Under the pieces are notes generated by a model, which did not search any database, was not told where the DNA came from, and saw only the letters and a list, made by a program, of their open reading frames with translations. Made by a program: the position numbers and the translations under genes. From JABDFW01 sp035550215 (GTDB lineage: Bacteria; Bacteroidota; Bacteroidia; Chitinophagales; Chitinophagaceae), in NCBI GenBank assembly GCA_035550215.1, contig DASZPM010000012.1:1-64000 (forward strand): a stretch of DNA of 64,000 bases, read 5' to 3'. This document shows positions 28,049-35,197 of the stretch, one piece after another (positions within the stretch are counted from its first letter, which is position 1; each line of letters opens with the position of its first letter).

Positions 28049-28492
28049 TTACTTTATCATTCCATTCTTTTTAATTTCTATAATAAATGGTAAATACTTT
28101 TCATCATTAAGTGTGTCTTTATAAAACTCTATTAGGGAACAGGTTTGAATATTCATTTCTTTTGCCAGGCCCCTGATCATTGTTTCGTTTTCATCTACAA
28201 TAAATATGCTTTTTTCAGTTTGGCAGAAATATAACAGTGCTAGCAGCGACCGTCCGGCGCCACGGTAAATAACGTTATATTTCTCCACGAAACAGAACAC
28301 ATCGCTCCTCTCTTCTTTTATTTCTATCATTCCTTTTTCAGCAAGTGTTTCAAGTTGCCGGCATTTATTAAATCCAAAGTTGCCAAGGCGCAATTGCGGC
28401 AGTTGTATCACAAAGCCCCTTTCCACTATGAGTTTAATAAGCTGAAGCTTTTCGAGCAGAATAAAATCTTCAATACGGTAAAAAACAAACAT
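28049..28492 (-). CDS. PIN-like partner of the ImmA/IrrE gene
   Basis: This protein has 147 residues and the order of a PIN-like (DUF3368-type) domain: an N-terminal strand-helix, then GAGRSLLALLYF and IFIVDENETMIRGLAKEMNIQ. These correspond to the usual G-E-x-x-AL and DD/R segments, but the first acidic pair is replaced (GAGR), so nuclease activity may be weakened. It starts 10 bp after the ImmA/IrrE gene ends. Pairs of XRE-ImmA/IrrE proteins with PIN-domain proteins behave as toxin-antitoxin-like modules in other bacteria. The assignment here is by pattern only. Confidence 0.6.
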   Translation of the reverse strand: MFVFYRIEDFILLEKLQLIKLIVERGFVIQLPQLRLGNFGFNKCRQLETLAEKGMIEIKEERSDVFCFVEKYNVIYRGAGRSLLALLYFCQTEKSIFIVDENETMIRGLAKEMNIQTCSLIEFYKDTLNDEKYLPFIIEIKKNGMIK

Positions 28493-28502
28493 TTAAAAGG
28501 GT

Positions 28503-29585
28503 TTAGTTTAGTTTGAAGATTTTATTGTCTAAAAAGATATCAAGCTGGTCAATATTTATATTCATCAGCTCTGCGGCTTTTTCTCTTGATATTTTCTTTT
28601 CGGCTAATCCCCTCAATATTAACCGTTCAAACCGGTCGGAGGTTTCTTTGCTTTTGGTATACTCGCCAAAATCATTGCCTGCAGCCCTCCAGGAATCATA
28701 TGCTGCCAGCCACTCATCACATTTTGACTCCGTGATTAACCTTGAGCTGTGTGCTTTATAAATAATACCTTGGATAGATATTCCGAAGTCAAGCTTTATA
28801 TTTTTTAATTCATCCAGCAGAATATGTGTTCTGTCTTTCCCCAAATAATCGAACAATACCTCTGCAGGCAGTAAAAAAGAGGATGCAAATGCATTGCAAA
28901 ATTTCTCCTGTTGCTCTTTAGTTACCCTGTGGCCAAAACTTAACAATAGATGTGCAAGTTCGTGCAGTATAGTAAACCTTATCCGGGTAATTTCCTTTAC
29001 ATGTACTTTGTGTTTATTTATGATGATAAAGGGTATTTTTTCTTCCCCTTCCTTAAGAAACCCACACAAACCGGGAGAGTTTGTTGGCCTGTCAATCGTT
29101 ATGATTTTGAACCCTTTACTTTCCAAGAAACGACAGACATCATCAATAGGGTTGTTGTTGAGTTTCCATTTTTTTCTCAATTTTTTGGCAACAACCTCAA
29201 TATCATCATAACCATTGATTTCGTCTTCAGAAATAGGGTTTTCGAAGATAATCCTGTCTCCAACGATCTCTTCTAAATCAATATAGTCCCTGGCATATTT
29301 AATCACCTCATTATAGATGGCCTTTTTCTCACTTTCGGCATCAACAAGCGCCTCGCCATGGCGGAATTCGTACAATTCAAGTTCTTTCCCTGCGCTTTCA
29401 AAGAAACTCCACACCTCTTTTCCTAGACCTCTGGCAATTGCCTGCAAAGCTTTGCTACTAGGAGTAATGGTGTCATCCTCATATTGCTGTATGGCTGGCT
29501 TGGAAAGACCTGCCAAGTCAGCCAACACCTGAAGAGAGTATTCTTTTTGTTGCCTAAAATATTTTATTTTTTGCCCTAAAGTCAT
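28503..29585 (-). CDS. XRE HTH fused to ImmA/IrrE metallopeptidase
   Basis: This protein has 360 residues from the ATG at 29585. A longer frame to 29633 would run through the palindromic operator and is unlikely. The XRE helix-turn-helix (5-60, LADLAGLSKPAIQQYE) is followed by a zinc peptidase domain with HELAH (208-212) and a C-terminal helical region. Members of this family cleave or sense repressors and act as antitoxins or switch regulators in mobile elements. The 15-bp palindrome just upstream suggests autoregulation. It forms an operon with the PIN-like gene. Confidence 0.87.
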   Translation of the reverse strand: MTLGQKIKYFRQQKEYSLQVLADLAGLSKPAIQQYEDDTITPSSKALQAIARGLGKEVWSFFESAGKELELYEFRHGEALVDAESEKKAIYNEVIKYARDYIDLEEIVGDRIIFENPISEDEINGYDDIEVVAKKLRKKWKLNNNPIDDVCRFLESKGFKIITIDRPTNSPGLCGFLKEGEEKIPFIIINKHKVHVKEITRIRFTILHELAHLLLSFGHRVTKEQQEKFCNAFASSFLLPAEVLFDYLGKDRTHILLDELKNIKLDFGISIQGIIYKAHSSRLITESKCDEWLAAYDSWRAAGNDFGEYTKSKETSDRFERLILRGLAEKKISREKAAELMNINIDQLDIFLDNKIFKLN

Positions 29586-29595
29586 AATTGTAATC

Positions 29596-29638
29596 GTATA
29601 GTCAAAATTAAAAAAATAATTTTTACTATACAAAAGTA
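29596..29638 (-). promoter_or_regulatory. Palindromic operator plus -7 box for the XRE-ImmA/IrrE operon
   Basis: Arms at 29596-29610 and 29617-29631 (GTATAGT-type ends) are inverted repeats, 14 of 15 bp matching, with a 6-bp spacer. The -7-like box TACTTTTG (minus strand, 29631-29638) abuts the distal arm, so a repressor bound here would block transcription. The proximal arm ends 10 bp before the ATG. Confidence 0.65.
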
Positions 29639-29639
29639 A

Positions 29640-30012
29640 TTATGCACAGATTATTGGCATTTGTAAATCGCAAGTCCGTAAAAAACTCATAGGGGCGAAA
29701 AGGAAAGATTTACACATTCATAATTTTTTGTTTTTCCGCCAATTTTTAGTAATCGGGATAAATTAATCATAAAAATTTGTATGGGGGCAACCAGTTACTG
29801 GCAAGCGGCCTTCCTAGAGTGAAATACAATGGAACGCAGGGAGGAGTGAAGACAGGAACCCCTGCCTGCATACACCGTTGAAGCCTAACAGCGCATGCAG
29901 CCAATAAGATATTGCCACCGCATGGGCTGCCGGGCTTCACCTCCCACAAAGAAGAGGCGCAAAGAGTATTGAGAGCTGAATGTAAAGCGTAGTAACAGGC
30001 GACACCAGTCAT
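29640..30012. other. Spacer with an anomalous GC-rich patch, possible structured RNA or repeat relic
   Basis: The first 120 bp are AT-rich and should hold the upstream part of the XRE-ImmA/IrrE promoter. From about 29780 to 30010 the base composition changes sharply to GC-rich, with small inverted repeats (CCAGT-TA-ACTGG-like at 29791, a GCATGC palindrome near 29894). An 81-codon minus-strand frame exists there, but its Cys/Leu/Pro-rich translation looks non-coding. I cannot identify the element. Confidence 0.35.
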
Positions 30013-30597
30013 TCAGATAGCTGGTAATCGTTTGCTTAAAGCATACGTAACGCAGAGCAAGCATTGTGTGCTTTCATACAACAGCATAAGATTTCCAAGG
30101 TATATTTTCTTATGGCCCCCGTAGGTAATAACCGCCTCCAGCAAATCCTGCATTTCCGCTTGGGTGTACACTTGGGAGAAAGTATTGCAGAAGTGTTGCG
30201 CCACTGTTCCAGGGTCGGCAATTTCCTCTTCAGTCAACAATACCGGCTGGTTAATCACCTGTAATTCCTTTAGAATTTTTTTAGACAACTTTTGTCCTAT
30301 CTTATGCTGAAACTTCCGGTTATGTTTTTCCTGGATAAGGTATAGCGCTTCAGCAAGGCGTAACAATTCATGGCAAAAATCCATTAGGTCTTCCCTTGCC
30401 CAGCCTTCATCATATACACTATGGTCATTTGCCAGTGCAAATCCCAACCAATGTTTAAGCTGTTCATGTATATCAGGGACCGGAAATGTCTGGAATACTT
30501 TTCGCAGACAGCGAAAAGGCCGGTTTCTACAATCAGTCAGGAGCCGGTATGGTTTATGAAACCTTTTCCTAGCATGTATATTTTCTTCCTTTGCCAT
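30013..30597 (-). CDS. Unknown helical protein, third gene of SWIM/HEPN operon
   Basis: This protein has 194 residues and I recognise no family. A basic N-terminus (ARKRFHKPYRLL, TDCRNRPFRCLRKVF) precedes a helical region (HEQLKHWLGFAL, DLMDFCHELLRLAEALYLIQEKH) that could be a HEPN-like or other four-helix bundle, then a conserved-looking tail. It follows the HEPN gene by 39 bp on the same strand. Guilt by association suggests a component of the same system. Confidence 0.62.
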   Translation of the reverse strand: MAKEENIHARKRFHKPYRLLTDCRNRPFRCLRKVFQTFPVPDIHEQLKHWLGFALANDHSVYDEGWAREDLMDFCHELLRLAEALYLIQEKHNRKFQHKIGQKLSKKILKELQVINQPVLLTEEEIADPGTVAQHFCNTFSQVYTQAEMQDLLEAVITYGGHKKIYLGNLMLLYESTQCLLCVTYALSKRLPAI

Positions 30598-30636
30598 AGC
30601 TTACGTGTTAATAGTGGTTACACTAAAGAAGTGTTG

Positions 30637-31467
30637 TCAGAGTCCAGTTACAATTTCATGCAGGTATCGGACTTTTTCAGTCAGTAGAAGCAAATCGTTT
30701 TGGGCGATTGAATAATCATCCCTGTAACGGGCATCCCCGTACGCTTTTTGCAATAGGGTGAAAAGTCTTTTATCCTGCTCTGTTTTGCGGGGAAATATAT
30801 CTGGCAACTGATAACTGACAAGGCTGCCATAACGAATGAGCCTGTCAAGGTTGTGCGTATGCGCATGAAAACCTGTCTCCGCTTTAATTAGTCCATGCAG
30901 GCAATGCTCGGTAGCCTGGTGCAACATAAATGCCGCCAGCTTATATTGATTTCTTATCCTGAAAAGATCAGCGCCTGCTAAAAACTCTTTGCCCTTATTT
31001 AACCCGTCTTTATAATACTTTTCCGCTGCCTTTTGTTCGGTATTTGTATCAGGCACGGTTGCGGGTGAAAAAGAAATATCACCTTGGTCATAGATGGCTA
31101 CCGCGAATTGCACAACGGCCTTGGCGAACCTATGGCCATTCTGCAGCCAGTCGCTAAATATGGATATTTGCATTACGATAACAGTTACAGTCATAAAGCC
31201 ATTACAATGTTGCTCAATTTTATCCTGCCACTCATATAACTCTTTATTTGCAAGGTCATTCAGCAACACCAACAGAAAATAATCGGAAGTATTTTGGGCG
31301 GTTGGGGCGTTATCTAAAAAAATGCTTTCACTTCGGCGGCGGTATAATGTGCCGCCTAATAAATAAATCATTGAAGGCTGGGCTATCTCTTTTATGAGGG
31401 CTACCAGCTTTTCTTGTTGCACCTTAAATAATTCGTTATGTGTATGGTATATGCTAAATGGTTTCAC
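30637..31467 (-). CDS. Degenerate nucleotidyltransferase-HEPN fusion
   Basis: This protein has 276 residues. The N-terminal half has the outline of a MNT-type nucleotidyltransferase (MIYLLGGTL, TSDYFLLVLLN), but the GS motif reads GG and only one Asp of the DxD pair is present, so it is probably inactive. The C-terminal half (about 145-270) is a HEPN domain (YKLAAFMLHQATEHCLHGLIKA, HTHNLDRLI, DARYRDDYS). HEPN domains are often RNases in toxin and immunity systems. The gene overlaps the SWIM gene end by 4 bp and is translationally coupled. Confidence 0.78.
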   Translation of the reverse strand: MKPFSIYHTHNELFKVQQEKLVALIKEIAQPSMIYLLGGTLYRRRSESIFLDNAPTAQNTSDYFLLVLLNDLANKELYEWQDKIEQHCNGFMTVTVIVMQISIFSDWLQNGHRFAKAVVQFAVAIYDQGDISFSPATVPDTNTEQKAAEKYYKDGLNKGKEFLAGADLFRIRNQYKLAAFMLHQATEHCLHGLIKAETGFHAHTHNLDRLIRYGSLVSYQLPDIFPRKTEQDKRLFTLLQKAYGDARYRDDYSIAQNDLLLLTEKVRYLHEIVTGL

Positions 31468-32777
31468 AATACTTGCTTTTTTGTGTTCTTTACGGCAATT
31501 ATTTCGACAGGATAATTTGCCCGGAGCGGGTTCAGCCAGTCTTTTTCAAAATCAGCAAAATGCTCTTTAAAAACAGTAACCCAACCTCCAGCACGGGCCA
31601 TCCATTCTGCCATCATTGCATCCCTTAATGACCCTAACATATATAGCATATCCTCATGAAAAATAAACAGCGTCCTTGCTGCGTCATAGCTTGAAAGTAA
31701 CCTGCCATCTATATAAACCAGCATTTCCAGGCGGTAAAAAACATCCTTTTCTGATAACGAAAAGCGCAGTTCCGGTTGTTTAAGCGATACTATTATCGGG
31801 CGGGTTCGTTTTTTTAACGGCCTCCTCTTTAATTCCCGTGCCCCGAAAGTATAATAACCATACACATACGGTTGGCTTTGCAGTAGCAGGATTATCTTTT
31901 GCCATGCATTATATATTGCCAGGTAAGCCTCTTCCAGTTTTCTCACCAGCAGCTCATTCAAAAGATAGCTTGGCATTTTTTCTATACTCTTCCATAACTG
32001 GAAACATACCCCATTCAATTCTTTTTGACTGGCTGTTAAAAAGCTCGAATATTGTTTTTGGGTGCCGGAAAGAAACTGGCCAAAGGTCTTTATTTCCTTC
32101 CTACTCTTAACAGGCGTTCCTGTACAAGGTATCACAGCGGGTAATACCCTATGCCGCATAGGCAGCAGTATCATATAAACAAGGGCTTCCCCTTGTGGCA
32201 TATTATTTTGTACAATAGGCCTGTTATGTGAGGCCGAGAGGACCTCCGTTTGAGCTATTGTACCGGGTAGTCGCAGTATAGCGGCCAGGTCCAACTTTTT
32301 AGGTTCAGGCGCCAGCCGGTAAATAGATTTAAGTTCCGGCCGTGGGGAAACATCAAGACCGGCCGTGCTTTCTTTTTTGTCGAAATATCGCCCGTGTGCA
32401 AAAGCCAGGGGCATCATTCCGCCGGTTTGCAGCTTTTCAAAATATTGGTTGCCCAAATGCCAGATGATAGAATGTAGCCCCCTGTAAGCATGTACACAAA
32501 TGGTAGGTTTTGTATTACCGCAACTGCATCTTACTAACAAATGATTATCTTTTACCTGCAGTACAAGTTTGGTGGCGTTGTCCTCATAAGTGTTTAATAA
32601 TAGAAGCTTACCACCGATAAAGGATTCAAATTTCAGGGTTGCTTCTATCCAGCCATCACTTTTCAGCGTGTTTGCATCCATTTGCTTTCGAAGCCATTCC
32701 GATGTCAGCCGTAAATTCTTATCCTCAAATTTTATGACAACGGGCTTAACTACATTGACCGAAGATTTTTTGCGCAT
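31464..32777 (-). CDS. SWIM zinc-finger protein, first gene of HEPN operon
   Basis: This protein has 437 residues. A SWIM-type zinc finger is visible at C84-x-C86-x7-C94-x-H96 (RCSCGNTKPTICVH), preceded by a strand-rich segment (WIEATLKF, TKLVLQVKDNHLLVRC) typical of SWIM contexts. The remaining about 330 residues are helical with basic stretches (RELKRRPLKKRTRP) and match nothing I know. SWIM fingers bind DNA or protein. Together with the HEPN and unknown genes it makes a three-gene operon divergent from an XRE repressor gene. Confidence 0.72.
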   Translation of the reverse strand: MRKKSSVNVVKPVVIKFEDKNLRLTSEWLRKQMDANTLKSDGWIEATLKFESFIGGKLLLLNTYEDNATKLVLQVKDNHLLVRCSCGNTKPTICVHAYRGLHSIIWHLGNQYFEKLQTGGMMPLAFAHGRYFDKKESTAGLDVSPRPELKSIYRLAPEPKKLDLAAILRLPGTIAQTEVLSASHNRPIVQNNMPQGEALVYMILLPMRHRVLPAVIPCTGTPVKSRKEIKTFGQFLSGTQKQYSSFLTASQKELNGVCFQLWKSIEKMPSYLLNELLVRKLEEAYLAIYNAWQKIILLLQSQPYVYGYYTFGARELKRRPLKKRTRPIIVSLKQPELRFSLSEKDVFYRLEMLVYIDGRLLSSYDAARTLFIFHEDMLYMLGSLRDAMMAEWMARAGGWVTVFKEHFADFEKDWLNPLRANYPVEIIAVKNTKKQVL

Positions 32778-32925
32778 ACAATTGCCTTTAGCGTCTAAAT
32801 TTCGACACTGAAAATGCGCTAAGCAATATCAGAAGCAGGTATCTTAACAGAATAACAGGTAACTTACCGGCTAAAATACCTTGCAGGATTTTATTATATT
32901 TGTGTAAATGGCAACCAGTAACAAT

Positions 32926-33324
32926 ATGGAAAAAACAATACACCAGGGCCGGAACGTAAAACGTTTCCGGGAAATGCTCGGCATTAAGCAGGAAGGATTG
33001 GCATTGGAACTGGGTGATGATTGGAATCAGCGTAAAATATCGCTCCTCGAACAAAAAGAAGTGATTGAACCAGAGTTATTAGAACAGGTGGCCAAAGTGC
33101 TTAAAGTGCCGGTGGAAGCAATTAAGAGTTTTGACGAGGAGGCTGCGATTAATATTGTTTCAAATACTTTTCATGATTTCAAGGACAATGCAGTCGCTTC
33201 TGCAATGAACTACCAATGCAATTTTAACCCAATTGATAAAATTGTCGAACTATACGATGCATTATTGAAAGAAAAGGATTCAAAAAATGATTTACTGGAA
33301 AGGCTTTTAAAAGAAAAGAAATAA
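32926..33324 (+). CDS. XRE-family transcriptional regulator
   Basis: This protein has 132 residues from the ATG at 32926; an upstream ATG at 32908 would add six. The HTH spans about 5-65 (NVKRFREMLGIKQEGLALELG, RKISLLEQKE), with the coiled C-terminus seen in this Bacteroidota family. A TATATTTG -7 box at 32895-32902 would leave almost no leader for the 32908 start, which favours 32926. It is divergent from the SWIM/HEPN operon and may repress it. Confidence 0.85.
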   Translation: MEKTIHQGRNVKRFREMLGIKQEGLALELGDDWNQRKISLLEQKEVIEPELLEQVAKVLKVPVEAIKSFDEEAAINIVSNTFHDFKDNAVASAMNYQCNFNPIDKIVELYDALLKEKDSKNDLLERLLKEKK

Positions 33325-33574
33325 CTAGCGTTGGTCCCCTTGGGATAGAGTTTGATATTCCTTTTGTCCGCAACAGATACTGACTGAAATGTAATACCAA
33401 GTGGGGTATCCAAAAAACGTCAGGGAATGTTTGTTCAACCAAAAGCTAATTACAAACAATGTGATTCGGCTTCATTTGTTCATCATTCTTTATGAATCGC
33501 GTAATATGAAATTGATGCCGCTTGTACTCACTTGCTGGATGATGAAACCGAATTTTTGTTTTTCATACCTTTTG

Positions 33575-35197
33575 TCAACTCCCTTTCTCTTTTAGTGTCT
33601 GCCAAAATTGATTAATTTTTATTATCTGTGGTTCTACAATATTAATAATTGCTTTTTGTGGTTCAAGTTTACCAATAATTTCCTGTAGCTTTTGTTTGCT
33701 TCTTGGAGTTCCAACGAAGGATTCAATAAGCTTGTAGTCTTTGTTATTGATATTTAGGCAAAGAGGTATTTTTATTTGTGAAGCAAAATCGAAATTTTTT
33801 GTTTTGTAGTCTTCAACGCCTTGTGTGAGCATTATAATAACTACGCCTTTAGACCTTAACACACGAAGAATGTCCTCTAATGCTTTGCTGGCATTTTTAT
33901 TTTTTAAATATACATGAGCTTCGTCAATGACTATTACATATCGTAGGGGCTTAATTCTATCTTTTGTAGGCTCCGTGTCATTCGTTGAACTGAACTCTGC
34001 AAGTAAATATTTTAATGTCAAGAAAACGCAAAGCTGACGCAAGGTGTCGGATAATTCAAGTGGCAAATTAATGTATAAGCTTTGCTCATAAATCTTTTTA
34101 GTCTGTGGCTTTGGTTGTGACTGAAAAATACTTAAAGCTAAATCAGAGATAATCGCATCCAGTGTATCGGGGCTTCTTTGGTTATCTTGATTATAGGTAC
34201 CGAGTGCCTCTAAAACAGTATTTAATGTTGGGTGTACGTTTGAATAGCTTTCGGGCATTAGGTATTGAAGATTATTTTGATGATCAAAGCAATCAGTAAT
34301 AATTGTCTGCAAAATATGTTTTTGATTTGCTCCTAATTGAGTTGCAATTGTGCAAACAAAATCCACGAAGGATTTAATATTAAATGTTCTTGCTCTTTCA
34401 TCCTGTAAATTAATAAAACTTAAAGGGTTTAATTCAAATGGCATTTTCCTCAAATCTATCATCTTGCTACCTGTTAATTCAAAGAATGATTTGAGCCTTT
34501 CTGGACTTCCTTCACCTTTATAGTCGAAGAAGATAAACTTTAATTCGTTTTTGGTTTGAACAGAAATTTGATAAAGCAAGTCCTTTACTAATTCCGTTTT
34601 CCCAGAACCCACCATTCCTGCAATAGCAATATTGCAACTATCAAATTCATTCAAATCATTAATGCGGAGCCTAATGCTATTTTGCAATTGATCTTTACCT
34701 ACAACTATAGATATGAGTTCCTTGTAAGAATTAATTTCATTATGAGTAGTCACGCCTGGTATAAAGGGATTGCTTTCGGAAATTAATTCTAAACCGTTCT
34801 TTACTAGTTTCATTAAATATGAAATGTGAGAACCGCTCGTAATATTTTTATCCTCAATATCCTGATATATCTTCTCTAATCCGAAATCTAATTGTCTTTT
34901 AAAAAGCTTAATAAATTCCTCCTCTGTTAGGCTCTTATTATAATGTTGGTCAAGGAGAGCTTTGTAAATAACATAATAAGATTTTTCATCAGCAGAATTT
35001 CCAAATAATGCTCTTTCATCCCGCCAATCCTTTCCGTCAGAACCAATTTGAACATCTTCGAGGATGTTGAACTTCTTGTTTAACTGCAAGCTATATGTAA
35101 AGGCAATTCTTGCAATAATTCCATCAAACTTGAAATTATACAATGACGTAAGGTGGTCAATGATTTCCGAATTTCTTTTACTTATCTTAATTCTCAT
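33575..35197 (-). CDS. DndE-like domain fused to HerA/DUF87 ATPase
   Basis: This protein has 540 residues from the ATG at 35197. The frame extends to 35341 but would overlap the DndD gene by 155 bp. Residues 1-112 resemble DndE (MRIKISKRNSEIIDHL, DGIIARIAFTYSL). Residues 160-535 form a HerA/DUF87-type ATPase with Walker A GMVGSGKT (194-201), Walker B VIVIDEAH (421-428) and a sensor strand VVIIMLTQG (452-460). DndE binds nicked or phosphorothioated DNA in Dnd systems, and HerA ATPases translocate DNA. Fusion of the two in one chain suggests DNA recognition coupled to translocation. It overlaps the dndD-like gene by 11 bp and ends the four-gene operon. Confidence 0.78.
   Translation of the reverse strand: MRIKISKRNSEIIDHLTSLYNFKFDGIIARIAFTYSLQLNKKFNILEDVQIGSDGKDWRDERALFGNSADEKSYYVIYKALLDQHYNKSLTEEEFIKLFKRQLDFGLEKIYQDIEDKNITSGSHISYLMKLVKNGLELISESNPFIPGVTTHNEINSYKELISIVVGKDQLQNSIRLRINDLNEFDSCNIAIAGMVGSGKTELVKDLLYQISVQTKNELKFIFFDYKGEGSPERLKSFFELTGSKMIDLRKMPFELNPLSFINLQDERARTFNIKSFVDFVCTIATQLGANQKHILQTIITDCFDHQNNLQYLMPESYSNVHPTLNTVLEALGTYNQDNQRSPDTLDAIISDLALSIFQSQPKPQTKKIYEQSLYINLPLELSDTLRQLCVFLTLKYLLAEFSSTNDTEPTKDRIKPLRYVIVIDEAHVYLKNKNASKALEDILRVLRSKGVVIIMLTQGVEDYKTKNFDFASQIKIPLCLNINNKDYKLIESFVGTPRSKQKLQEIIGKLEPQKAIINIVEPQIIKINQFWQTLKEKGS

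Noticed and set aside
29767..30012. 81-codon minus-strand open frame considered as a gene
   Set aside because: Composition is Cys/Leu/Pro-rich with no recognisable domain, and the frame ends one base before the start side of a better gene; treated as a non-coding patch.
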